DNA of 64,000 nucleotides from Symsagittifera roscoffensis (GCF_963678635.1 NC_087064.1:9401671-9465670), one strand, 5' to 3'. Positions 37,009-46,784 are shown, counted from the stretch's first letter. Program-made: numbers and translations. The notes: generated by a model from the letters alone, not told the origin.

Positions 37009-38326
37009 CTAAAACTTTTTAGCGATTGTTCCGAATTTGTCAATTTGATTGTTTGATAGCCTTTCTCCCAAGACTATCACTTCCGTTACTTGCTCCAAGG
37101 GAAACTGGAAAAAGATTTCCAATCTCAAGCTTTCTCCAATAAGTTCTGGATAATGCAACTGTTCAGCTGCATCCTGTAGTGAAGTCAAGTCAAAAACTAG
37201 AATATAGTGATTTTGAAAATCTTCTATAGGGAAAGCTGGGAAATCTTCGTAAAACTGCATTGCTTTACTTGTTGTAACATAAGGACGACAAGGAGAAGTT
37301 GTATCTAATCAAACAATTGCTCTTCCACCCTGATTAGTTCTCAGCTCTCAAATGAAAATGTTGATAGCTGAAAGGGCTTTCATAAAAAGATCCTGCAACA
37401 GCTGAATTTGTGTTCAATGCAACAGCTATTCTTCGTTTTGGGGCGTTATTGAATTTATTTTCTTGTATGAATTGGTTTTGACGAGATAGAATGATAAAGG
37501 TTCTTGCTATAGTTTCCATGTAATTGTATCGAGTAGGTTCTCTTTCCAGATTCAATTGCAAGTGTTGATGATTAGGTTCATGAAATAAAATTCTTCTAGT
37601 AAACAGCGGACAATCAACAATTTTCAGACTGACATTTGGATTATCAGATAGCATGTAAAAATTAGGTCTAGCTCGAATTAGTTTAATTCGAACTTTGATA
37701 TTTGGTAGCAACAATTTGTCGCAAGTAGACAAATCAATGGCAAGCCTCCCATAGAGTGAAAATGTTATTCCTGTTCCCAAGGAATTTGCTCTATCAGTGA
37801 ACGGATGCATATCAAATGCATCAGGAAATGCTTCAAAACTGTATCCAAGACAAGCAAGTATTCCTTTATTACTCACTTCTGACGAGTTGAATTCGTTCGA
37901 TATTTGCGCCTAATGAGGATTTAATCCATTGGCGTTGTAAACCATTGTATTGAAAAAAAAGTTCATAATTGGAGAATAGAGAATGTAGTAGATTGTTTAC
38001 ATAATTTAAGTAAGTTTGTGGTTCCTCATCTGAATCTTCCTCCGATTTTCTTTATGTTCTGCTTTTTCTTTTTTGAAAGCATCCAACAGTTTTCCTTTGA
38101 ATAATTGAAGCTTTAAGCTAAGATGGGTATCACGCATTTCCAAAAAGGGATTACGATCCGTTTCAAATTCAAACTCAATACTGCTTTCATCCACAGAAGT
38201 ACTCGGGAAAACTTCTTGTGTGTAAGATGACCTAGTTTCTTGTTTTCAAAACTGGGACTTTATCAAAATCTCTAATGAAGAATTTGTGAAAGTCCCGTAC
38301 AGAAAATGACTTTGATTTACACACAT
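37009..38326 (-). pseudogene. Polinton major capsid protein (double jelly-roll), broken
   Basis: The proposed start ATG at 38326 overlaps the stop of the upstream basic gene in a TAATG arrangement. The protein is visible in pieces. 38006-38194 holds the acidic-aromatic N-terminal strand region (S-I-E-F-E-F-E-T-D). The central piece, 37334-37876, contains L-L-P-N-I-K-V-R-I-K-L-I-R-A-R-P-N-F-Y and N-N-A-P-K-R-R-I-A-V-A. 37009-37260 holds the C-terminal V-F-D-L-T-S-L-Q-D-A and V-I-V-L-G-E-R. An in-frame TGA lies near 38257 and frames change near 38005, 37880 and 37300. The total span of about 440 codons fits the family. In intact relatives the protein forms the pseudo-hexameric capsomers. Assignment rests on several family-typical blocks in the right order. 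Confidence 0.85.
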
Positions 38327-38700
38327 TATATATTGTCAAAATTGACTTTGCGAGAGCGACTGTTTTCCGATCTACTTTTACGAGAAATGGATCTGGTTCT
38401 ACCAGTTCTACGCTTGTATTTCTTTTTTCCACCTCCCAATTGTTTCCGAACTGTTTTTGTTCCCACATCTTTTGCAAGTGTTTTGAATTTTTTATGTCCA
38501 CTATAAACTTTCCCAATCTCTGGAGCAGCAATTTCAAACAAATCTACCCAATTCTTTTTGCAGCTGCGACTATATAATTTTTAATGAAGAGGATTGCAGT
38601 TCTCCCAAGAGTTTTTGCAAAAGCGCCAAAACCTGTTCCACGTTGTCTTGCATGTCCTCGAAAAAAAGGGAAACCAGTTGAAGTTTGAGCAACCTTTTTG
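38326..38700 (-). pseudogene. Basic core-like protein of the Polinton
   Basis: The C-terminal part (38326-38541) reads E-I-G-K-V-Y-S-G-H-K-K-F-K-T, then a strongly basic run Q-L-G-G-G-K-K-K-Y-K-R-R-T-G-R. The upstream part (about 38560-38700) in another frame reads F-F-R-G-H-A-R-Q-R-G-T-G-F-G, then A-A-A-K-R-I-G just before a stop. The two parts form one short protein interrupted by a frameshift near 38555, and no in-frame ATG remains at the 5' end. Position between penton and capsid, small size and basicity fit a DNA-condensing virion core protein analogous to adenovirus core peptides; that role is inference. Its stop overlaps the capsid start. Confidence 0.6.
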
Positions 38701-38713
38701 AATGAAGTTTAAA

Positions 38714-39533
38714 TCAAAAATGATTGTTCGAAATCCTGCGGAACAAGAGAACAACTCGAGTATTTCCTACGGGCACAAATGGAATATTTTCGCCGGTACT
38801 ATCTCTTAGTTCTATCTTGATACTATGGAAAGAATTTTTCAACAGCTTTTTAAACTGTCAATTTGTAAAGGATTGATAATTCATGTACTGTCCTGTAGAA
38901 ATTATATCTCCACTCTTCACTTTGGAGATAAATTGAATACAACGCAATAAGGGAGTTTTTGTATCACCAACTATGTTATATTCTATAATATCACTGTATA
39001 TCATTAGGGAATGTATTCTTATAATGTCGTAAGAATACTGAGGATAATGTGGACCTTTTCCTTTCATTATAACCCCTGTTTGATTTTGTTCTAAATCACA
39101 ACCAAAAATGTGGCTCAAATCAGCACTCTGAATTATAAACACTGATTGACTCGCAGGTAAATGAACAGCAACTTTTGGTGTAATTTTATCTACTGATACA
39201 TAGATTCCGTTATATTCAAAAACTTGAGCTCCTAGACGTTCTTGAATTTTGTTGTTCATGGCTACAACTATATCAACAATACTTGGATACAATCCAGGTT
39301 CAATGTTCATCGGTACAATCTTTCTTTTCTCCTCAGAACTTTCTCTACCATCTACGAATGTAAACCTTCCCTCTATAACGTTTTGGTACAAAGAAGGATA
39401 TGATATTTCTGAAATACTAACCTCCCATTCGCATTTCAAATGTATTTGTTTGGGTAGAAAGTTTGTAAAAGAACTAAGACTATTATTCGGAAAACTTTTA
39501 AAAGAAGCGTTGAAAAATTGTAAAAGAGTCCAT
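38714..39533 (-). pseudogene. Polinton penton (minor capsid) protein, frameshifted
   Basis: The start ATG at 39533 gives M-D-S-F-T-I-F-Q. A frameshift near 39505 leads into F-L-P-K-Q and then the long open segment 38858-39439, with E-W-E-V-S-I-S-E-I-S-Y-P near its beginning and I-I-S-T-G-Q-Y-M-N-Y-Q near its end. A second frameshift near 38865 puts the C-terminal strand (about 38714-38855) in another frame. The length, about 272 codons, is normal for the single jelly-roll minor capsid protein that occupies virion vertices. It is the first gene of the capsid cluster, just downstream of integrase. This is the best preserved ORF of the element. Confidence 0.85.
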
Positions 39534-39592
39534 GACTACTGATCGATAGAAATTTAATTTAAAAACGATTTACCTTTAATCTGAACATTTTC

Positions 39593-40413
39593 TCAGCTCT
39601 TTTTTATAAAATTTTCCCAGAATTTCTTTTTTGTCGATATCTTTGATGATTTATGTAGGAGCCTTTTTGGTAGATTTTGCCGAAACTTCAAAAATTTCAT
39701 CAAATTTGAGATTCTCACTCTGTCTCCAACTTTCAATTTTGGTTTCTTATACCTTGTTAGAGGTTTATTGTACAGAATTAAGAGGAAATCAGTATTATTG
39801 ACATCTCTAGGTGATTTCTCATTAGATCTATTGATGCAATAATTCGTGTCTGAAAATTTCGCCACCATCTTCTATGTAGCAGTAATTTATGTGTTTTAAT
39901 GATTGGATGGCTCTCTCTGCAAAGGCAGCTTTTGTTTCACTCATTGTCGAGTAAACTTCAATGTTTTTTTTCCTTGCCAAATTTTTTGAAAATTCCCCCA
40001 TATTCTTTTACTTTATCAGTTCAAAGCTTTTCAGGAGTGTTTTTTTGAGACTTCGTTTTTTTTTGAAAGCTTGCAAAGTGTCTTTGGCATATTTATTTTT
40101 CATTGTTTGAACTCTGACAAATCGCGAAAAAATATCAATAGCAACCAATAAATATTTGAATCCATTGTTTTGACTCCATAGTTTGTCCACGAATGCCAAT
40201 TCCACACACCAAATTTCATTGATATATATTTTGAAAAAGCCTGAATCCTTCGGAAACGTCTGATTGGAGGACCAAATTTTGTATACGATATCTTGGTTGG
40301 TAAAAAGTGTTCTACTTGCTTTTTTGACAATCCGCTTGCTTTACTCAAGTTTCGCACAGACACGTACTTTGTGATTGATAAATTGAGTAAAGAATTAAAA
40401 CAAGTTCATCCAT
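39593..40413 (-). pseudogene. Retroviral-type integrase of the Polinton, frameshifted
   Basis: The integrase inserts the linear element via its TIRs. The proposed start is the ATG at 40413. 40100-40363 carries the N-terminal helical region (L-S-K-A-S-G-L-S-K-K-Q-V-E). 40008-40205 carries the start of the catalytic core (G-F-K-Y-L-L-V-A-I-D-I-F-S-R-F). A T-D-K triplet (Asp codon 40015-40017) and F-A-E-R-A-I-Q-S (Glu codon 39915-39917) are spaced as expected for the D-35-E part of a DDE triad, though in different frames. 39593-39868 carries the C-terminal basic SH3-like part with K-L-K-V-G-D-R-V-R-I. The first catalytic Asp is uncertain; V-D-K-L-W is the only nearby candidate. At least three frame changes. 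Confidence 0.85.
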
Positions 40414-40414
40414 A

Positions 40415-40660
40415 TTATAACAATCGTTTAATGACAAAAAGAGTGATAACAGATATTAATTGTAAGCCTTTTGGCGAGCTCAAAATAGTTCTCCTTTTAT
40501 GCAGTGAAGTTCTTCTTCGTGTGAGTTCTGATATTCCTCTTCGATAGTTTACTACTTCTACTTTTCGGAGATCCTTAAGCTCGCCTCGTAGCAAGTTCAC
40601 TAAAACTTCGCTGAGGAACTGAATGAAACTTTTTGGACAATGGAGGATGAATTGTTTTTG
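40415..40660 (-). CDS. Small basic Polinton ORF of unknown function
   Basis: Between ATPase and integrase the minus strand stays open to 40415. It encodes E-L-K-D-L-R-K-V-E-V-V-N-Y, a basic stretch (E-L-T-R-R-R-T-S-L-H-K-R-R), then S-S-P-K-G-L-Q-L and a hydrophobic end. The same frame runs upstream into the tail of the ATPase without a stop. Either a separate start was lost or the two are now fused; the ATG at 40600 gives 61 residues. Small basic proteins are common at this position in Polintons. No function is assigned. Confidence 0.35.
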   Translation of the reverse strand, partial: QKQFILHCPKSFIQFLSEVLVNLLRGELKDLRKVEVVNYRRGISELTRRRTSLHKRRTILSSPKGLQLISVITLFVIKRLL

Positions 40661-40689
40661 AAGTTTTTGGGAGTGTAGAGACGTATCTG

Positions 40690-41326
40690 AGCGTAGAGAC
40701 TTTGTTTCTGATCCTGCTGGTAGATAAAATTTTGATAGAACTGAACCGCTGTTTGTGCATTATCTTAGCGAACCAACTACTTTTGGAGTTAAATCAATGG
40801 GTAAATGACCATAAGGAGTAGATGTTGCATCTTGATACCACCCTTTCAATTGCGATCCTAGACCTAGTTGTTGACTTAATGTATTGATTTGTAAAATATC
40901 TCTCGGTGACTTGAACAAGACTACATTTGAATTTTGTACCTCAACATCTCTTCCCAATTGGCTTTGATGAAACAAGTTGTGCTTAGTATATATTTTATTC
41001 AAACTTCTGTGTCTTCCAGCAGTAGCAACATTTACAAACAGCTTAGAATGTGAAATTTCTTCACAAGAGTCATCAAATTTTAACAGGTATTTTGTTTCAT
41101 TATTGTGAAGGTTCTCAATCAATTCAAAGTCAACTTCTTGGACAAATGTAAGGATATTTTTTGCACATGACTATGAAGAGGTTGATAATGTTGATGAAAC
41201 AAATTCAAATTTTGCTTGAAATGTAACAATTTTTAACCAATCAAAAAAAAGATGCGATTTTCTAGAGCCACTTGGTCCAACTAGCGAAACAAAAACTCGT
41301 TGTTTAGTAGAAGTTATTTTATTCAT
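40690..41326 (-). pseudogene. Packaging ATPase (FtsK/HerA type), broken
   Basis: The start ATG at 41326 gives a short leader, then V-S-L-V-G-P-S-G-S-R-K-S, clearly the Walker A loop but with Arg where the family has Gly before Lys. The frame stops near 41175 and resumes in another frame as 40760-41122. That piece carries the Walker B segment L-L-K-F-D-D-S-C-E-E, an A-T-A-G-R-H-R block, and K-S-P-R-D-I-L-Q-I. A further shift near 40765 leads to the C-terminal S-K-F-Y-L-P-A-G. In intact relatives this ATPase pumps the genome into preformed capsids. The altered Walker A and two frame changes make it non-functional. Confidence 0.82.
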
Positions 41327-41361
41327 AGCTGTGGAGAAGGTAAATTATAACCGACTGTACT

Positions 41362-41547
41362 CTATAAAATTGCTACCCAAACTGTTGTTTCTTCACATGT
41401 AGTGGATAACATTATTCGAACGATTGCACATACTAGTATTAAAACTATGACAAAAAATTGGCAAATAAAAACTAAAAGAGATCTTTTAGACGTACGTCCA
41501 AAAAACTTCCATGATTTTCGTAAAATGATTCTCCTCATCAGAAACAA
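41362..41547 (-). CDS. Small single-span membrane protein, unidentified
   Basis: This 61-codon ORF has a basic N-terminus (M-F-L-M-R-R-I-I-L-R-K-S) and a hydrophobic segment of about 22 residues (L-L-V-F-I-C-Q-F-F-V-I-V-L-I-L-V). It lies just upstream of the ATPase in the leftward block. Such ORFs are frequent in Polintons but not conserved enough for me to name. It could be chance in AT-rich DNA. Confidence 0.3.
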   Translation of the reverse strand: MFLMRRIILRKSWKFFGRTSKRSLLVFICQFFVIVLILVCAIVRIMLSTTCEETTVWVAIL

Positions 41548-41857
41548 AGTTTCCCATATTTAAATGCTTGTCAGATTCATCACCCATTCAAATTTCGAAA
41601 GCAAAAATTGATAATAATTAACATTTAAATTTCAGAAACACGATAATACAAAATTATATAGATTATTTACAATTTATTTTAAAAACTTCGAGTTCATGTT
41701 CCGTATGCAAATGCTTTTCTTTCTGCACAGTGAAAAGTATTTGCATAACGAAATGGGTAGTTGCTACACCTCCAATCATATTCCTCATCTTTGAAAATCA
41801 AATTTTGAATTTTTGGCCATGCGTAGTCATCCAACTTGGTAACCTTAATTCCAAAAT

Positions 41858-42961
41858 CTATGACAAAATTTTACATTTTTCATAACCTTTTGGAAAAAAC
41901 TCCGTTTCTCGAGCTTTTAAATGTTTCAGTTTTTTTTCAAGCTCAGAATATTTTTCGTGGCCACTGTTCCAATTGATTCCATGAAGATGCATCGTAAACC
42001 AAGCAGACTGAGATGTAGCTTTGAGATTTTTGGGAGGAAGAAAGAAATATCCCACAGTTTGTCCATTTTTATGAACTCCTAACTCTTTCACCATTTTGTT
42101 TTCATTGCACTCAATATCCAAAGCCTCTAGACTTATAATCTTAACCGTTTTCGCTGAATTTTTTGGTTAAAATGGCTAACAATCGAACAATGCATATACT
42201 GATGAAGAGAAAAATTCAACATATAAACAGAAGAACAATTCAGTCACTTGACCAAGAAAACAAGAACTTGGAAATCTATCTAAAACATAACAATAACCAG
42301 GTCCCTTATGAGAAGTAGACTTCACAGATCCAGTTGCATCGTTTAAAACTGCTTGAAGTCTGAAAATTTTTGAATTTGCAAAAAAGTAATCCATACAGGA
42401 GTTTCCGTATCCAATTGGACCTCGAAAAGGAAATTTTTGGTCCATCTTTTTCAAATTTATGTCGGCTCCAATACAATACAGGTATAAAGAGAATAATTTT
42501 TTTTTTCGTATTTGATGAAAAACCACACTTAATCAAATCAATTTCTGAACGTTCATTTTCTACAGTGCATTCGTCAATTATGAGACAAAATTTTTCGAAT
42601 GTTTCTACATAAGACAAAACCGAGGGGATAAAATCAACCAGTTTATCATACTCTTTTTTTCCAACTGAAACTTCAGATTGTTTTTCCAAGTGTTTCCTTT
42701 TCTACGATACTTTATAAGATCTATGTTTTTCAAATCTTAACGATAAAATAGAAAAAGTTTTCGTCTTCCATTATGAAAAGTCCACTCAAATTGAGAAATT
42801 GGTGATTCTGTATCCAAGTCTTGCAATTTTGGTGAATTTCTAGATTCCAAAACTGTTAGTGAAAATTTCTAGGACTTTTCTTCTAATACGATATGAAGAA
42901 GTCCCAATTTATTTTGAAGCTTTAGAACAAGATTTCTGGAAAAACCAATGTTCCAACCCAT
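41858..42961 (-). pseudogene. Unidentified Polinton protein, about 300 codons, frameshifted
   Basis: Coding-like pieces follow each other in different frames. From the ATG at 42961 (M-G-W-N-I-G-F-S-R-N) the frame runs through L-Q-D-L-D-T-E-S-P-I-S-Q-F-E-W, interrupted by one TAG. 42306-42689 contains F-C-L-I-I-D-E-C-T-V-E-N-E-R. An overlapping frame near 42300-42480 contains P-F-R-G-P-I-G-Y-G-N-S-C-M-D-Y. 41858-42121 contains G-Y-F-F-L-P-P-K-N-L and W-F-T-M-H-L-H-G-I-N-W. The composition, rich in W, C, H and D, is unlike noise and the pieces are colinear, so one broken gene or two adjacent ones are likely. I recognise no domain. Confidence 0.5.
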
Positions 42962-43047
42962 ACTGCTCAGCTCAAATAAACTTTAAAAAATGATTCAAGA
43001 AGATGCGTATTTGAATTACATTACTATTATAACATCACTCAACAAAA

Positions 43048-43296
43048 TTATTGAACATTACAGTTCTCAACAAACATAAAATCTCCCAAGACTTGGGCGA
43101 CTTCTTTAAATTCGTTCAAAATATAGTTGACATAGGCAACTTGCTTTAAGACATTGTTCACATTTGCAGTGAAGAGTCGAATCTGAATGTAGGGTGGCTT
43201 GTTCACAATGTACTTCTTGATTGTGACAAACACCCTTTTCTTCTTGTATGTTGCTATGTCATACACCGCATGACAGTTCGCAAATTCCTGCTCCAT
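43048..43296 (-). CDS. Unidentified 82-codon Polinton ORF
   Basis: The intact ORF starts at an ATG (M-E-Q-E-F-A-N-C-H-A) and has alternating beta-like segments, K-R-V-F-V-T-I-K-K-Y-I and P-Y-I-Q-I-R-L-F, then a helical C-terminal half. The strand pattern followed by a helix faintly recalls PC4/p15-type single-stranded-DNA binding proteins, which some Polintons encode, but the family's conserved G/K turn residues are not evident. It would be the first gene of the leftward late block. Confidence 0.4.
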   Translation of the reverse strand: MEQEFANCHAVYDIATYKKKRVFVTIKKYIVNKPPYIQIRLFTANVNNVLKQVAYVNYILNEFKEVAQVLGDFMFVENCNVQ

Positions 43297-43806
43297 GGTT
43301 TAGTCTTTGTCAAAATAGCGTTCCAATACAGGAATGAGTTCTAGGTTTTCAGCACCGTGAATAACAGTATGCCGTATTGCTGATATCTTTTCCCCTTTTT
43401 TTCACCAAGATAGACTTGCTGGGTTTTTTCCATCTGTCCCGATTCATTTTTTTAGCAATTGGAAGCAAGGTTCAAAGTAAGTTTTTCCGTTAAAGCGTTT
43501 TTGGGACCAAGAAAAGCTCCCAAATATATATATTTTTTGGTTCTTAGCAAATTTAAAATATTTGGGAAGGATATCTCTTCGTGAAAAAATTTTTGATTTC
43601 AGACTCAGAGCCAACTAATCAGTAGTAGTTATTTCAAATCTATAGAAATTAGGAAATGTAGATGACTCACTGTACATTCCAAATAAGGTATTTTTACCTT
43701 ATATGGAATAACGAGTAGGTGATGTTCAAATATGGAAATTGCGTAGGTGTTGGAACTACTAAATAAGCAATTCAATGTAGATAAAATCAATTTCAACAAG
43801 TAGTCG

Positions 43807-44404
43807 GTGATGGCATCTGCTATGTGTCAAGCATATCCCACTTTTTATTCGGACTACAATGCAAAATCTCTTTTTATCTCTGTCTCAGAAAACTTTTCTG
43901 AAAAACTCATTGTCACCCAAGACTACTGTACATTTAAACATTCATCATTCTGCTCAGTAGAAAATTGCAAATTTCACTTAGTATTGATCGGATCATCGCT
44001 CGATCAAGTTTTGCAAAGATTAGATAAATATCAATTCACTTACCAAATTGTTGCCTGTATATATATTTTATAAAAATACATATGTTATTCCAATATTATT
44101 TCATCAAGAGGTGAAGTCTTCAATCAATTGAATCATGCAGTCGAACACAACTTGAAATGTAGAATACCCGAAAAACTACCCAATGCTCCAAAGAAACTCC
44201 TGCTGCGAAAAAAAACAAAAGACATTATCTCATTTTTGCTCAGAAGCTTGCGTCTACTCAGACTCTTGGATCAGCTTTTTTGGAAAGGGTTCGAAAAAAA
44301 CAAAACTCAACGTATGACACTGATTTGTTGAAAATTTTTGATGGTTTTATTGATGATTATTGTACTGTAAATAGTGAGTGTGTCACTTCGTCTAATAATT
44401 ACTA
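43807..44404 (+). pseudogene. Unidentified rightward ORF in three pieces
   Basis: Piece one (43807-44073) encodes 88 residues, including Y-S-D-Y-N-A-K-S-L-F-I-S-V-S-E and F-H-L-V-L-I-G-S-S-L-D-Q-V-L-Q-R-L. Piece two (about 44109-44331) encodes a very basic stretch (P-K-K-L-L-L-R-K-K-T-K). Piece three, in another frame, ends D-G-F-I-D-D-Y-C-T-V before a TAA at 44402-44404. A 52-nt segment with GT at 44057 and a caag end at 44108 could be a tiny intron joining pieces one and two; a decayed frame is equally possible. The composition looks coding. I do not recognise the family. Confidence 0.45.
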
Positions 44405-44880
44405 AATACTTGTTTAAAAAATTCTTGTCAAAATTGTTTCTTTTTAAAATCAAAAGTTTTTTCAACGTGTGCAAAAATTAACTCTGACCTTTTTCGCAAG
44501 ATGCAAATTTTGATTTAGTTTTTTCAAGAAAATTGCAAAAATTTAATTAAATTTTTTACAAGATGCAAATATTTTATAGGTTTTTTTAACAAGTGTGCCA
44601 AAAAAATTATAAACATTTTTGCTTGGTGCGAAAATTAATGCAAAATTTTTAACATGCTTTTACATTAAAACTTTGTAAAATTATTTACCTAATGCATAAT
44701 TGATTTGATTTTCAACAAAGTTTTCCAACAAGTTTTTTAAAAAATTTTATCATTTGCAATTTTTTAACACAGTTTTCTATGACCTTATCTCTTTGTTCTT
44801 ATCTCTTTAAAATGAAAATAATAGGTGCATAAAAAATTAATTTACAAAATACAAGACAGCAACCAAATCATTTACAAATC
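44405..44880. other. AT-rich non-coding stretch inside the Polinton
   Basis: Loose recurrence of caagatgcaaat-like and tttttaacaagt-like blocks with no ORF. It may be a decayed spacer or repeat. Confidence 0.4.
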
Positions 44881-44954
44881 AAAGAGTTGTCGAGCAGTTG
44901 AGTTCTCAAAATTTTGCAAGTTCTCAATGGAGCGCAAAGCTGGTCTTGCCTCCA

Positions 44955-45323
44955 TCACTGGTCCATGGTAATTGGGTTGTCCACAGATCCCTCTTCCCAA
45001 GGAAAAGGGAAAACGTCGAATGGTTGAGCCGCATATCTAGAGTCAGGAGCTTCGAGGTAGATCATTCCCACATGCGCGGCCACTTCCTCCATCATTTACA
45101 TTTCTCCAAGTTGGTTCTCTGTCATGGGTACTTGCGTTATATGATGTTCGTTGAAATCCCTACGCATCAACTCCACCATGTGCCAGACCTGAACTGGGAT
45201 GTCCATTCGTGCCAAAAAAACTCCACAAACTGTTTCTCGCACCTGGGTTTGTACTAAATCAAATGAAAACTCCACCGAGAACATAAGGTTGAAGTTTTGC
45301 ACTGAGAAGATCATTTTGATCAA
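44955..45323 (-). pseudogene. Unidentified leftward ORF with a single in-frame stop
   Basis: The frame opens at the ATG at 45323 and encodes 75 residues, including R-E-T-V-C-G-V-F-L-A-R-M-D-I and H-I-T-Q-V-P-M-T-E-N. It meets one TAA at 45096-45098, then continues in the same frame from two Met codons (45093-45095 onward) for 46 more residues with E-E-V-A-A-H-V-G-M-I-Y-L-E-A-P-D and F-P-F-P-W-E-E-G, to a TGA at 44955-44957. The second part is acidic with Pro and Trp, unlike noise. Either one 122-codon gene with a nonsense mutation or two tightly spaced ORFs. It lies downstream of the CCAAT array, which could drive it. Family unknown. Confidence 0.45.
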
Positions 45324-45504
45324 TAAGTTGAGATAACGATACAGAGTAAAAACAAGATTTACAGTTGATAGGGAGAGAGTTCATAGAAGTTAAATTGAAG
45401 TTAATATGTTTAGGGCTGAGAGAGGAGGTAGTTGACGGTAGTTAAGTTCAAATTGAATTGATTTTTAATTAAGAGAGGGGTACCTTGAATTCGAATGTGT
45501 GGGC

Positions 45505-45690
45505 TTAACCAATCAGAGTGGATTATCCTTATTTGGATTGTAGTCGTGTCCAACCAGATTTTCCGTTCGTTCTTTGGAATTCTTGTAGAAAAGTACTGTC
45601 CAATCGGAAAAAAGCTCCATTTTACAGATTGTCGTCGTCGTCTCCAATAAAAAAGTCCATTTTTTTCTTTTTGTCGCATCCAATCAGACA
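45505..45690 (-). promoter_or_regulatory. Array of five CCAAT-type motifs upstream of a leftward ORF
   Basis: CCAAT occurs at 45509, 45600, 45644 and 45680, and CCAAC at 45550. They are spaced 36-50 bp apart and embedded in similar contexts (gtccaa-cgga or tccaatcaga, with gtcgt-rich segments between). Three extend to CCAATCAG or CCAATCGG, the NF-Y consensus. On the minus strand the motif reads CTGATTGG, and the nearest downstream leftward ORF starts at 45323. No TATA box is evident between them. The role as promoter is inference from motif density. Confidence 0.5.
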
Positions 45691-45699
45691 AAATTTCAC

Positions 45700-46240
45700 C
45701 TTTTAGGGACTTAAAATTTCCTACTAAATAAAACTATACACAAAAGCAATCGAAAAAATAAATGAAAAAAAGTTGTTTGCTGTAAGAATAAGAAATATTG
45801 CCGATAGAAGAAACGGAAGAAAAAAAATTGAAAACACTAGCATCTCTTCAAGTCTTCGTATCAAGTTAATTGAGTTTTTTGTATATAATTGATGTGAAAT
45901 TGCTGATTTTTGAGTAGATAGTCAAGTTCCTTTATTTTGATGCAGATTTGAGAAGATAACTCAAATATTATGAAATTTTCAAAGCAAATCTCCGGAAATT
46001 TGATGCCAAACCTGATCATGCAAGATTTTGAACTTTGAAAATCCTTAAAGAAATGGAGGAATAAAGAACTTTGCTGGGGAGTTTTGACAAACTTGGGAGT
46101 TGGGTAGGGAATAAAAAGAGTCTTTGAAATATGTCGTACGACTTTTTCATTAACTTCAAACTTTCTAAAATCAACAACATTTCTATTCTAGTCAGGTGTA
46201 ATTCAGCAGTAAGTTTATAGCTTTGATACGCAATATGTGG
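45700..46240. other. No gene seen inside the Polinton control region
   Basis: AT-rich sequence between the CCAAT array and the leftward ORF ending at 46242. No repeats or ORFs are supported. Confidence 0.4.
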
Positions 46241-46241
46241 A

Positions 46242-46598
46242 TCAAAAGTAAACTCTTTGATTGAGTAAGTTTCTAAGTTTCCCTAAAAAACCTTTACTTA
46301 GTCCTAAAACTCCATTTTGGACAACGTAAACGTCCAGAAAATTGTGAAAAAAACAAGAATCTACATCTATTTCATCAATAAGGAAATCACACATAAAATT
46401 TTTTTTCTTGTTGAGTAACTCAAGGAAGTTCAAAAGCTTTTTAATTGACATTTTTGAAAAATGACTATTTTGATCCAAAGTTATGTCTAGAATCTGCTTA
46501 GTTCCGATTGGTTGAAAATTTTTCTGGACTTTCGAAGGAATGACGTAGGCGATGACGTCATTACCATAAAAGGAAAGTTGAGTGGGTGGTGATTTCAC
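46242..46598 (-). CDS. Unidentified leftward ORF starting inside the CRE array
   Basis: This uninterrupted 118-codon ORF has K-K-L-L-N-F-L-E-L-L-N-K-K-K and F-L-I-D-E-I-D-V-D-S-C-F-F-H-N-F. Its first 20 or so residues are a translation of the 60-bp repeat, so the true start may be one of the later Met codons (after about residue 49). It diverges from the DNA polymerase gene, with the repeat array between them. That makes it a candidate early gene under a shared bidirectional control region. I recognise no family. Confidence 0.45.
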   Translation of the reverse strand: MKSPPTQLSFYGNDVIAYVIPSKVQKNFQPIGTKQILDITLDQNSHFSKMSIKKLLNFLELLNKKKNFMCDFLIDEIDVDSCFFHNFLDVYVVQNGVLGLSKGFLGKLRNLLNQRVYF

Positions 46599-46780
46599 TT
46601 CTTATTATAGAATGACGTCAGTTCCATAAAACGAAAGTTGCGTGGGTGATGATGTCAGTTCTAATTATAGAATGACGTCATTATCATAAAAGCAAAATAT
46701 CGTAGGCGGTGACGTCACTTCTATTCAAAGAATGACGTCATGACCATAAAAGAATAATTGCGTAGGCGATGACGTCATTG
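46541..46780. promoter_or_regulatory. 60-bp tandem repeat carrying six perfect CRE/ATF palindromes
   Basis: TGACGTCA occurs at 46553, 46613, 46673 and 46733, exactly 60 bp apart. It also occurs at 46710 and 46770, again 60 bp apart, with degenerate equivalents at 46650 (TGATGTCA) and 46590 (TGATTTCA). Each unit therefore holds two sites in fixed register. A half-degenerate TGACGTAG is at 46541. The array ends 8 bp before a TATA box. TGACGTCA is the full CREB/ATF binding site, and adenovirus early promoters use the same sites, so an inducible or constitutive enhancer for the polymerase is a reasonable inference. Confidence 0.8.
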
Positions 46781-46784
46781 TTAG

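Noticed and set aside
43048-43296. PC4-like single-stranded-DNA binding protein
   Set aside because: Only a loose strand-then-helix pattern; the conserved turn residues of the family are missing, so it is left unidentified.
45410-45691. 93-codon minus ORF overlapping the CCAAT array
   Set aside because: Its sequence is a translation of the degenerate repeat; regulatory repeat is the simpler explanation.
46541-46780. Regularly spaced repeats that could suggest a CRISPR array
   Set aside because: Units are contiguous 60-bp tandem repeats without unique spacers, in a eukaryotic transposon, and no cas-like gene is near.
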